Assembly: GCA_020636355.1 (NCBI GenBank)
Contig: JACJYB010000005.1
Span: forward strand, 248,001 to 312,000
From: Lewinellaceae bacterium
GTDB lineage: Bacteria > Bacteroidota > Bacteroidia > Chitinophagales > Saprospiraceae
Length of the DNA stretch: 64,000 nucleotides
Direction: 5' to 3'
Position 1 is the stretch's first letter. Every line of letters starts with the position of its first letter. Below are positions 49,622-58,019 of this stretch, in pieces. Position numbers and translations under genes: made by a program. Below the pieces are notes generated by a model. That model worked only from the letters and a program-made list of their open reading frames with translations, ran no database searches and was not told where the DNA came from.

Positions 49622-50179
49622 TTAATTACAATAATAATCCAATCGATATCTATAAAAGTCTACAATATCGCCTCCAGTCAGGCTTTCGCCATATCCATCT
49701 AGATAGACTGATAGCAATCCAAATGTTTCTGATTCTGTACTTGGAGGAATATTCCTGAGAATAACGTTTTGTGCAAGGTATGCATCATTGTCGTCTGAAT
49801 ATCCATTTCCATTCATGTCACAAAGGAATTCATACCAAACATCTGGATAACAAACGATTGTCCTGGATTCCAATTCAGTATTATTGTGAGGCAAACCTCC
49901 ATTTATCATTATGGCAAATTCTTCCTCACTAACGCCAAATTCCTCAGCAGTAAAAGGCTGAAATCCATCTCCAATCAGCTTATCATTAATTGCTTTCAAA
50001 TTCATTGGCTTATACTCAAACTCTTTACCCTCCCGATTCTTCTTCCACGCCTCAAACTGCGCTTGTAAGTCTTTATTCCCTATTTGCGGTACGTTGGTCT
50101 TCCCCACTTCATTTTCCTTTGTACATGAAGTGACTGCGAGTACCATCGCCAAAATCATTAAAATTAAAACGTGTCTCAT
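49622..50179 (-). CDS. Module 3 lipoprotein with EF-hand/dockerin-like loop
   Basis: 185 residues, intact. Lipobox signal as in module 1, linker KENEVGKTNVPQIGNKDLQA, QFEAWKKNREGKEFEYKPMN, LKAINDKLIGDGFQPFTAEE, FGVSEEEFAIMINGG, then CYPDVWYEFLCDMNGNGYSD DND with a perfect calcium loop (Asp1, Asn3, Asn5, Gly6, Asp9, Asp12) and AYLAQNVILRNIPPSTESET. Ends YRLDYYCN. The stretch around the loop is almost identical to module 1 while the helical part is closer to module 2, a mosaic that suggests past recombination. Confidence 0.8.
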   Translation of the reverse strand: MRHVLILMILAMVLAVTSCTKENEVGKTNVPQIGNKDLQAQFEAWKKNREGKEFEYKPMNLKAINDKLIGDGFQPFTAEEFGVSEEEFAIMINGGLPHNNTELESRTIVCYPDVWYEFLCDMNGNGYSDDNDAYLAQNVILRNIPPSTESETFGLLSVYLDGYGESLTGGDIVDFYRYRLDYYCN

Positions 50180-50400
50180 AACTAGAATATTTAAAAAGCG
50201 ACATAACGACCTACTCTGTTGACGGATTTTCGGCGACCTCCGTAGCTATGAAACTGGCTAGTATCCGATTAGCTATCTCTTTAAGATGCTTATCCGGTGC
50301 ATCCTGGCTGCTTACTCTTTCTTACTGAGGATGTTGGGCTTTTTGATTCGCGAGTACACTTCTATGACGCAAAATAAAAGATATTGCAAAATTGAAATAC
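50180..50400. repeat. Module leader repeat, copy 3 (partial, diverged)
   Basis: About 215 bp next to the module 3 lipoprotein start match the leader of the other modules with roughly a dozen changes. The long A run is replaced here by AAAATAAAA (50371-50379). The remaining ~270 bp of the leader found in the other copies is absent and replaced by unrelated sequence with palindromes. Confidence 0.8.
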
Positions 50401-50495
50401 TTTAACATATTTCCTCATTCTTAACAATGGTTAAACTACCTTGCAACTTTCCTTCGATCCTGTAATCTAATGCAATGTTCATTTTGATCCAGCAT

Positions 50496-50694
50496 CGACC
50501 ACAGTGTGGTCGTAGTAGGTTAGGCAATTATGTTACCCATGAATCGACCCAAGCGGGGTCGCACCTGTTGTTTCAAGCTTTCACGGATCTTCCCAATGGG
50601 TTGCCAATCATTACCAATAATGGGGTTCGACCCCGCTGGGGTCGGTAGGTCTCTTGGTTTCATCAACTAACCTACTGGGACTGCGCTGCAGTCC
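50496..50694. repeat. Cluster of four short GC-rich palindromes
   Basis: Four hairpins of 6-7 bp with 3-4 base loops within 200 bp: CGACCAC-AGT-GTGGTCG (50496-50512), CGACCC-AAGC-GGGGTCG (50545-50561), CGACCCC-GCT-GGGGTCG (50628-50644) and GGACTGC-GCT-GCAGTCC (50678-50694). They share the form 'GACC-n-GGTC' and are flanked by recurring TAGGTT/AACCTA. This looks like a REP-type palindromic repeat cluster, placed between module 3's leader and the module 4 stop. No gene lies in 50400-50801. Confidence 0.7.
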
Positions 50695-50801
50695 TTTGGT
50701 TCATGCATGGACAATCCTGTTTTCATGACATGCAAATAATTACCCAGCAATAGCTTAATAGGAAATGGCCTGAACGGCAGTAGGTAAGATCTAAAATGTT
50801 A

Positions 50802-52610
50802 TCAGTATACCAATGTTACAGTTCCTTGTTCATTTAATTCTCCTTTTGCCGTTCGTCCTCGTATGCTGTACACATAAACGCCAAGTGGTGCCAGTCTATG
50901 TCCCATCATGCCATTCCAGGAGGTAGCTGGATCAGTGGTCGAAAATACCAGGTTTCCCCAGCGATCCCAGATCCGCCAGATGAATGAAGTAAAAGTGTCA
51001 TTGGAAAAACCTGAAGTTCGTCATTTACACCATCGCCATTGGGAGAGAATACATTTGGAATATAAATACTAAAACTTTCATTACAGTCTTCAGATTGATT
51101 AATCCAAATAGTAGCAGAATCTATACAAATACCAGATTGAACAGTCAATTTGTAAACTCCTGGGCTTTTAAAGAATCGATGAAAGGATGTTATTCCATCA
51201 TTCCAACTCAAAAAATCCCAAGTATTTTCAACAAAGAACTCCACAGAATCCCCAAGGCAAATCTCATATTCATCAACAATATCTAATGGCTTAAAATTTG
51301 AAATATTAACATAAAAACTATCTCGCTGGGTACAACCATCGAATTTTCGTTCTAACCAATATTCACCAGGCACAGAAATTTCCCTATGAGAATCAGCACT
51401 TCCATCATCCCACTTATAAGTGGCCCCGTCAGCTTGAACATTTATTTTATAAACATTATTTGGGCATATCATGGTATCAGGAATTATCAATTTTGAAATT
51501 TCAAGTAACCTATTCATTACAATGAGATTATTAAATCTAGAAACTGAGGTTCCACAATTTGTAAGGTCAAGTCCGTCGACTTTATACTCACAATCAAGTC
51601 CTTGTCTATTCGGCATATTAATTACGCCAAGTAAACCCCCATTATCAGGATTAACATAAATCGAGCTATCAGGTCCATTTTGCATGTCCTGACCAATTGT
51701 TCCTGGTCCGTATTTAAATATTAAAGTCTTTGAGTTTTCAATTATTAGAGAATCATAGGTGCTAACATCATATTGATAGAGATTAGTTCCTAAATTATCC
51801 GTTTCCATAGTATATAATAAATTCCCATTGGGCGAAAAGCATCCTGTTAGAGCATTACCGATATGATCTAATATAATGGGATTAAAGATCAATCCATTTT
51901 CTGAATCAAATCTCAATATTTCAATTTTATTATTACTATGTACAACTAATTTATCTCCTGTGGTGAAGCCTTAATATTACTAGTACCATTATTAACTTGG
52001 ATCAGTCCAACATTTGATATGATAGGATCCATATCAACGCCATTTTCATCAATTCCATAAACACAATATTTATTAGTTTGACTTTTATTGGTAACCACCC
52101 AGACTTTACCGCATTCCCCAAGCACAGAAACTAAACGAATTGAAAATCCATCACCAATTTCGATCCCACTTTCTGTAACTTCGCCTAGTCCATTTCTTAG
52201 AGACATATCCACAACATTTAAAAACAACTTCCCTTGGAAAGCAGGCAATGTAAATTCTGTTGTAAATAGATAAAATTTATTGGGATCATTTACAAACGGC
52301 ACAATAAGCGTTCCCTGTTGAAAATTTTGAGATCCTGGTAAGTTTGTACCATTGGGCATCACGCTATTGTTTTTATCCCAAACTTTGAACCCATCAGAAT
52401 AAAACAATATTGAACCAGAATTATCACAAATAGTAGATGTTGCCAATGGAATTACTTCAGAAGGGATAGCGTTGCCATTTAATAATATAGGTGTCATTTG
52501 ATTAAAATCAATACCACATCCACCAGCAAAATACCAAATATTGTTAACATTCTGAGAATAGATAACATTACACAATGTCATCATTGTAAAAATACAATCC
52601 TCATCTTCAT
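50802..52610 (-). CDS. Module 4 large protein: diverged T9SS type B secreted protein (frameshifted)
   Basis: About 600 residues. Start at 52610 plus one added T restores a signal peptide MKMRIVFFTMMTLCNVIYSQ followed by NVNNIWYFAGGCGIDFNQMT. Then SGSILFYSDGFKVWDKNNSV, VLGECGKVWVVTNKSQTNKY, GCFSPNGNLLYTMETDNLGT, PDSSIYVNPDNGGLLGVINM, PKD-like repeats (YKINVQADGATYKWDDGSAD, GDSVEFFVENTWDFLSWNDG) and a CHU_C tail IYIPNVFSPNGDGVNDELQV ending TVTLVY. Its 3' end is not part of the near-identical repeat, so this copy has escaped homogenisation. Breaks near 52600, 51950 and 51005. Confidence 0.75.
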
Positions 52611-52632
52611 TATTCAAGTTAGTATTTGAATT

Positions 52633-52661
52633 GGGCATTCACTAATAAAGAGTGAATGCCC
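52633..52661. other. Intercistronic hairpin, module 4
   Basis: GGGCATTCACT (52633-52643) pairs perfectly with AGTGAATGCCC (52651-52661), an 11-bp stem, in the 132-base gap between the module 4 lipoprotein and large gene. Confidence 0.75.
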
Positions 52662-52742
52662 AAGTAGTTATTCAATCTGCATTAAATCATGGACAAAGCA
52701 GACCTAAAATCGCCATGGATCCCACGTCTCTATCATGTACAT

Positions 52743-53240
52743 CTAGCCAGTTGTATTCCCCAGGAATAGATTATTGATATCACTCATATAACCCTCCTTA
52801 TATATCTCATAGTCAGTAACTGGATCAGTAGGATAAATTCGATATCCATGATAGGAGTCGTAATAGGTACCTAAGACTCCATAATTAATGCTAATAAGCA
52901 CCAGGTCGTATCCAGACAATGTTCCATTACCATCTGCATCTCCAAGATATGCAGCAAGATAATAAGCATTACAATTTGTCCCTCTCTTTTCAAGTTCAGA
53001 TTTAAATTGCAATATTTGTTCTTCAGTATAAGGCCGAAGTCCATTTGCAATAAATATCTCATTCAATTCAGTTAATGTCGCGTGTTCAACATTAACATTA
53101 GCATCTATCGCTGCTTTCATCAGTCCTTCATACGTAACAGGCTTTTCATTTAATTTGGGCTTGGGATCTTGTCTTTGACAAGCATTCATTACCATCATAA
53201 ACAATACGGCCAAGACACTAACAATTACTTTTGTTTTCAT
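52743..53240 (-). CDS. Module 4 lipoprotein with EF-hand/dockerin-like loop
   Basis: 165 residues, intact, diverged from the other three. Signal IVSVLAVLFMMVMNAC, then QRQDPKPKLNEKPVTYEGLM, TLTELNEIFIANGLRPYTEE (same helical 'LxExNexxxxxGLxPxt' block), AYYLAAYLGDADGNGTLSGY D with the calcium loop Asp1, Asp3, Asn5, Gly6, Ser9, Asp12, then LVLISINYGVLG and YPTDPVTDYEIYKEGYMSDI. Shares the family plan without the conserved KENEVGK linker. Confidence 0.75.
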   Translation of the reverse strand: MKTKVIVSVLAVLFMMVMNACQRQDPKPKLNEKPVTYEGLMKAAIDANVNVEHATLTELNEIFIANGLRPYTEEQILQFKSELEKRGTNCNAYYLAAYLGDADGNGTLSGYDLVLISINYGVLGTYYDSYHGYRIYPTDPVTDYEIYKEGYMSDINNLFLGNTTG

Positions 53241-53728
53241 AACTACTAATTATAAAACTAAAAAAACAGCCTACTCTATTCACGGATTTTCGGCGACCTC
53301 CGTAGCTATGAAACTGGCCAGTATCCGATTAGCTATTTTTTATGATGCTTATCCGGTGCATCCTGGCTGCTTACTCTTTTTTCGGTGAGGATGTTGGGCT
53401 TTTTGATTCGCAGGTACACTTCTATGACGCAAAAAAAAAAAAAAGATATTGTAAGTCTGTAATTATTTAACATAAATCAGTGGAATACCGTTAAGCCAAC
53501 GCGAAAAGGGCTCGTTTAAGGCCTATATCGCTGAATTTCAGACAACAGTGTAGAAACAGAAGGATGGTTATTTATACCGATATACCCGCCAAGGGGATAA
53601 AGATCATTTCGAAAGACCACTTGTCCTTGATCTCAATGCAGTCACAAATGGATTGAATAGGGAGTAAGAGATCATTAGGCCTCAGGAGAGCCACACCTGC
53701 ATCCCCACCTAAGGCAACTTTATTCATA
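53241..53728. repeat. Module leader repeat, copy 4
   Basis: 488 bp leader of module 4, matching copies 1 and 2 closely in its outer part (14-A run at 53431-53444, then practically identical to 53728) and less closely in the 200 bp next to the lipoprotein. On its far side it abuts the truncated fifth copy of the large gene. Confidence 0.8.
53333..53473 (-). CDS. Possible 46-residue leader ORF containing the T tract
   Basis: ATG at 53473, stop TAG at 53333-53335. Reads MLNNYRLTISFFFFCVIEVY and continues LRIKKPNILTEKRVSSQDAP D. The four Phe codons are the 14-T tract. Equivalent sequence in copies 1-3 is open in other frames depending on tract length (13 T gives an early stop; a different length would lead into RVSSQDAPDKRLEEIANRIL). 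The downstream helix-like stretch is recognisable in all copies. It could be a real small gene, a decayed gene end, or chance coding in a conserved RNA. Confidence 0.3.
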   Translation of the reverse strand: MLNNYRLTISFFFFCVIEVYLRIKKPNILTEKRVSSQDAPDKHHKK

Positions 53729-54125
53729 TCACCGGATCAGGGTAATCGTCCCCTGGTCCCGCACCTCACCATCAGGAGTCAAGCCATTCATCCGGAATAC
53801 ATATACCCCTACCGGTGCCATAGACTGCCCTACCCTGCCATCCCACGAAACGGAAGGGTCCCGGGTAGAAAACACGGGGGTGCCCCAACGATCCCAGATC
53901 TGCCATGAAAAAGTGGATAACGTACAGTTGGTTTGAATGGCCAATACATCATTGTGTCCATCCCCATTTGGGCTAAAAATATTGGGTACATAAACGCGGC
54001 AATCTTCACAATATCCGGCTACTACTTGCATACTATCCCGGAAGAGACATCCTTGATCCAGGTAATCCAACCAATAAACCCCAGGCCCGTCCAGAATATG
54101 GTAAGGATCTATACTGCCATCATCC
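53729..54125 (-). pseudogene. Fifth module: truncated 3' end of a large T9SS type B gene
   Basis: About 130 codons identical in style to the shared tail: WDDGSIDPYHILDGPGVYWL, VYVPNIFSPNGDGHNDVLAI and WDRWGTPVFSTRDPSVSWDG, ending TITLIR. The upstream part of the gene is missing; homology stops abruptly at about 54125-54135 after CCACGAT. No start codon with signal peptide is available, so it is a remnant. Confidence 0.85.
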
Positions 54126-54195
54126 CATTCCACGATCGATTACTAAACCCGGTAAGTACTGGGCACAAGTATCCTTAGTCCTGAGGCTACAGGGG
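54126..54195. other. Rearrangement scar with inverted mini-fragments of the array
   Basis: Immediately after the truncated copy, two short pieces of the large gene occur in inverted orientation: 54138-54167 is the reverse complement of 48179-48208 with one mismatch (encodes ITKPGKYWAQ on the plus strand), and 54171-54193 is the exact reverse complement of a 23-base segment near 48443-48465 (encodes ILSPEATG). Their order is also changed relative to the gene. Confidence 0.65.
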
Positions 54196-54344
54196 AATGT
54201 GCAGTAACAGAATACTTTAATGGCTTCACCATCGGATTACTTTAAAATATAGTTGGGTCCCTAAGTTAAGCGATGAAGATTTGCATTAAATGCTTACACA
54301 TTTCTGATGCAATGCATTAAGAATCTGCTGATTCACAGTCACTT

Positions 54345-54430
54345 GTAATCTCAATGCAATACGGTCACAAATGGATTGAAGATAGGACGTCAGAGATCAT
54401 CTGGCCCCGGAGTGGCCGCACCTGAAGTCA
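54345..54430. repeat. Decayed copy of the module leader repeat
   Basis: Sequence such as ATCTCAATGCA, GGTCACAAATGGATTGAAG and CAGAGATCAT matches 53630-53700 of the leader repeat in the same direction but with many changes. It indicates that the array once extended further upstream. Confidence 0.6.
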
Positions 54431-54443
54431 GTACCCTAATAAG

Positions 54444-54475
54444 AAAAAGGCTGGACCACCTGGATGGCCCAGCCT
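54444..54475 (-). terminator. Rho-independent terminator of the BNR/sortilin-like gene
   Basis: AGGCTGG (54448-54454) pairs with CCAGCCT (54469-54475), with an inner CC/GG extension; on the minus strand the stem is followed by TTTTTCTTATT. It lies 20 bases after the stop of the next gene upstream on the minus strand. Confidence 0.8.
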
Positions 54476-54494
54476 CTGTTACCTTGATTTGTTT

Positions 54495-57400
54495 TTATTT
54501 TTTCAGCAATTCCAGCATGGCATCCGGCGTATAGGGCGCACCGGCATCAACCAGTTTCTGCTGCAACTGGGCAAAAGGCCCGCTGATCAAAGCCTTAAAC
54601 TTCGTGTACCAGGGCCCGAATTGTTCCTTGGCAAGCATATAAGTATCCCGGTGGGTTTTTGTCGGCGCAGAAGTCGACGCTGAAGCTTCATAAAGCACAC
54701 TGTATAAGCGATTGGTGAGCGACGGAGGGGTATCGATATCCAGCTGTGAGGCAATCCGGTCTCCGGAGATCTCGGTACGCAAGCTGCTCAGCTGCTGATC
54801 GATATCCAGCCAGGATTTCATCAGCATCTCCTGGTCCGCTTCGGTTGCTTTGATGGCTTCCTTCATCAGGCGCATCTTATTCTGAACCGATCCCATGGTT
54901 CGTTGCGCTCCCTGAACCACCCGGGCCAGATCCGTCACCTCATCCTGAAAAGCGACCAGGTCTTCACGGTTGGTGGCGGGCAGAGTGGTATTGTTCAATG
55001 CTTTGACTTCGAAAAAGACCGGGCCGGCAAGTGGGGTGATCATGCCATTTTCGCTCTTCGACAAGGATACCTGATAGCGACCGGGGTCCACCATCCGGCC
55101 CTGGTCGGGACCGGCAAATGGATTGTAAAAGCTCGGCCCGCCTAACGAAACGGGATCCTTGGGGGCATAACGCAGATCCCACTGGATACGCTGTACTCCG
55201 GTCCCCGGGCTGGTCGTCAGCTTACGGACCATGTTGCCATCCGCATCGCTGATTGTGAAGAGCAGGTAAGCGTCCGGTTGATCTTCTTCCGCTTTGAGTG
55301 CATCGTACGTCGGATACGGGTTATCCTTGCCATCTTTAGCGGCTTTCTTCTCTTCCCCTTGCCGTTTATCCTTGAGCGATTCGATTTTATCTTTCACATA
55401 ATAGGTGATCAGCGCCACCGGACCAAGGTTATCACCCAGGTAATAATTATCTCCCTGGAATCCTTTTTTAGGTAATCCCAATGGCGTGGAAAGTTCGTAT
55501 TGCAATGCGTCGCGCACGGGATACAGAGTAGCAGCTGCTGTCAGGTCCGCTTCCTTTGAATTGCGCAGGGCGCTGTAGTCATCCAGCACATAAAATCCTC
55601 TGCCAAAGCTGGCCAAAACCAGGTCGGTTTCCCGCTTTTGAATGGCGATGTCACGGATGGCAATGGTCGGCAGTCCAGCCTTGAGGGCTTTCCAGGACTG
55701 GCCTCCGTTATTGGAAAAATAAGCACCAAATTCAGTACCTACGAAAAGCAGATCCTTATCTACGAAGTCTTCTGCTATGGCATAGGAAGAACCGCGCTCC
55801 GGAAGATTGGAGGTGATGGACATCCATGTTTTGCCCAGATCAGTACTCTTGAACACATAGGGCTTGAAATCGCCTTCTTTATGGTGGTTATAACAGGCAT
55901 ACAACACCTGCTTGTCAAACTGCGAGCCCAGGACCATATTTACGTAGGTGTTTGCCGGAACACCAGCCGGCTGGCTGGCCTTCATCCAGGTTTTACCTCC
56001 ATCGGTGGTGATCTGGATCAGGCCATCATCCGTGCCGATGAAAAGCAGGTCCGGATCCAGTGGCGATTCATCCATGGCGACGATGGTTCCGTAAGGCGAG
56101 GTGGATACATTCTTCGCTACGGCATCGATGCCCCAGACGCGGCCCATCACTTTCAGTTCATTGCGGTTGATCTGTGCAGTAAGGTCATCGCTGATGACAT
56201 TCCAGCTGTTTCCACGATCGTCACTGCGGAATACCTTGTTGGCCGCAAAATAGATTCGCGTGGGTACGTGTTTGCTGATGACCAGCGGCGCATCCCAGTT
56301 CCAGCGATACGAGTTTTCATCCTTGCGTTCTTTCGGCTGAATACCAAGAGCCTCACCACTGCGGTGATCAAACCGTACCAGTCCTCCGTACTGGGATTGG
56401 GCATAGACGATGTCCGGGTTATTCGGATCAACCTGTGACTCAAATCCATCTCCGCCGTTGGTCATAAACCATTGTTCATTGGCTATTCCATTCCCGCTCA
56501 CGGTCCGAGAAGGTCCTCCCATGGAAAAGTTGTCCTGTGTACCACCGTAGACATTGTAGAACGGCAAGGCATTATCCAGCGCGACTTTATAAAATTGGGT
56601 AACCGGCAAATTGGCTTTAAAGTCCCAGTTCTTACCGCGGTCCAGCGATTCATAAACGCCTCCATCACACCCGGACAACAGGTGATCGGTATCGTTGGGA
56701 TCGATCCACAGGGCGTGGTTATCCACGTGTTTAAAATCTTCTCCAACATTTTTAAAATTACGGCCTCCATCGGTCGATATCTGCATCCAGGTATCCATCA
56801 CATAGACGGTATTTTGGTCCTTAGGGTCGGCGATGATCTCCTGGTAGTAGTTACCGCTGGTGGAATATCCGCTGCGTTTTTCCCATGAGGCGCCGCGGTT
56901 GGTGGAAGCATAAACCCCGCCTTTGTCTTCCGCAGCTTCTACGATCGCATAGATAACCTCCGGATTGGCTGGTGAAATAGCCAGTCCAATGCGGCCTTTA
57001 TCGACACCGGGAAGTCCTTTGTTGGCTTTATCCCAGGTTTTACCACCATCTGTTGATTTGTACATACCAGATCCCGGCCCTCCGCCGATGTAGGTGAAGA
57101 CTTTCCGTTCCCGCTGGAAAGCGGAAGCATATAGCACATCAGGATTACGCGAGTCTATGACCAGATCATTCACACCTGTATGTTCATCGATGGTCAATAC
57201 GGCATTCCAGGTTTTACCTCCATCTTCGGTTTTATAGACGCCCCGATCTCCGCCACCCGACCACACAGGTCCAATAGCGGCTACATAAACGACGTCCGAA
57301 TTTCTCGGATCCACCACGATTTTACCGATATGTTCGGAGTTTTTCAGGCCCATATTGGACCAGGAGGCACCTCCGTCCGTTGACTTGTACACCCCATCGC

Positions 57401-57806
57401 CATAGCCTACGCAGCGTTGGTTGTTATTTTCTCCGGTGCCAACCCAAACCACATTTGAATTATTCGGATCCAGCGTGACGCATCCTATGGTCCAACTGCC
57501 TTCTCCATCAAAAACCGGAGCATAGGTAATGCCCGCATTGACCGTTTTCCAAACCCCGCCAGCTGCCGATGCAACATAGTAGATCTTGGGATGATCCGGA
57601 TTGACAGCAAAATCCGCAATTCGGCCGGAGGTTATTGCCGGACCTATGCTTCGGAATTTCAACCCGCCGAATGAAGTCTTATCTACTAAGGTATCTTTCT
57701 TCATGACGGGTGCCGGCTCGGTGACCTTCTTTTTTTGGCTCCATGACGGATGAGCTAACAAACTGATCACCAGGACCAGGCTTGTTATTCGGAAAAGCTT
57801 ATTCAT
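54495..57806 (-). CDS. Secreted sortilin-like (VPS10/BNR) beta-propeller protein
   Basis: About 1100 residues, intact. Start at 57806 gives the signal peptide MNKLFRITSLVLVISLLAHP; the frame stays open further upstream but without a better start. Many BNR/Asp-box repeats: VYKSTDGGASWSNMG, VYKTEDGGKTWNAVL, MYKSTDGGKTWDKANKG, ISTDGGRNFKNVG, QITTDGGKTWMKASQ, VFKSTDLGKTWMSIT, YFSNNGGQSWKALK. C-terminal part after VLASFGRGFYVLDDYSALRN includes a fibronectin-like region (DADGNMVRKLTTSPGTGVQR) and helical tail. The family is abundant in Bacteroidota and often annotated as glycosyl hydrolase or VPS10 protein; enzymatic activity is unproven. Own terminator downstream. Confidence 0.85.
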   Translation of the reverse strand: MNKLFRITSLVLVISLLAHPSWSQKKKVTEPAPVMKKDTLVDKTSFGGLKFRSIGPAITSGRIADFAVNPDHPKIYYVASAAGGVWKTVNAGITYAPVFDGEGSWTIGCVTLDPNNSNVVWVGTGENNNQRCVGYGDGVYKSTDGGASWSNMGLKNSEHIGKIVVDPRNSDVVYVAAIGPVWSGGGDRGVYKTEDGGKTWNAVLTIDEHTGVNDLVIDSRNPDVLYASAFQRERKVFTYIGGGPGSGMYKSTDGGKTWDKANKGLPGVDKGRIGLAISPANPEVIYAIVEAAEDKGGVYASTNRGASWEKRSGYSTSGNYYQEIIADPKDQNTVYVMDTWMQISTDGGRNFKNVGEDFKHVDNHALWIDPNDTDHLLSGCDGGVYESLDRGKNWDFKANLPVTQFYKVALDNALPFYNVYGGTQDNFSMGGPSRTVSGNGIANEQWFMTNGGDGFESQVDPNNPDIVYAQSQYGGLVRFDHRSGEALGIQPKERKDENSYRWNWDAPLVISKHVPTRIYFAANKVFRSDDRGNSWNVISDDLTAQINRNELKVMGRVWGIDAVAKNVSTSPYGTIVAMDESPLDPDLLFIGTDDGLIQITTDGGKTWMKASQPAGVPANTYVNMVLGSQFDKQVLYACYNHHKEGDFKPYVFKSTDLGKTWMSITSNLPERGSSYAIAEDFVDKDLLFVGTEFGAYFSNNGGQSWKALKAGLPTIAIRDIAIQKRETDLVLASFGRGFYVLDDYSALRNSKEADLTAAATLYPVRDALQYELSTPLGLPKKGFQGDNYYLGDNLGPVALITYYVKDKIESLKDKRQGEEKKAAKDGKDNPYPTYDALKAEEDQPDAYLLFTISDADGNMVRKLTTSPGTGVQRIQWDLRYAPKDPVSLGGPSFYNPFAGPDQGRMVDPGRYQVSLSKSENGMITPLAGPVFFEVKALNNTTLPATNREDLVAFQDEVTDLARVVQGAQRTMGSVQNKMRLMKEAIKATEADQEMLMKSWLDIDQQLSSLRTEISGDRIASQLDIDTPPSLTNRLYSVLYEASASTSAPTKTHRDTYMLAKEQFGPWYTKFKALISGPFAQLQQKLVDAGAPYTPDAMLELLKK

Positions 57807-58019
57807 GATCGGAATGTTTTTTTCAAAGTTAATGAGTTCACCCTGGAATCCGAACATGTTCATCAGGACATTCATCATTGAGATGCCCATTTGCATCATA
57901 GAATCAGCAATTTCAGGGGAGCATGGGACGTGGTTAGGTACCTGCAGCCAGGAATACCCAGCAGCCACTAGCGAAAAAAGGCTCTAATCACCCTGTCCCG
58001 GATTATTGGGAATCCCGCT

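Noticed and set aside
54147..54260. Plus-strand coding fragment (ITKPGKYWAQ, ILSPEATG) as a separate gene
   Set aside because: The two pieces are out of frame and in the wrong order; they are inverted scraps of the array gene.
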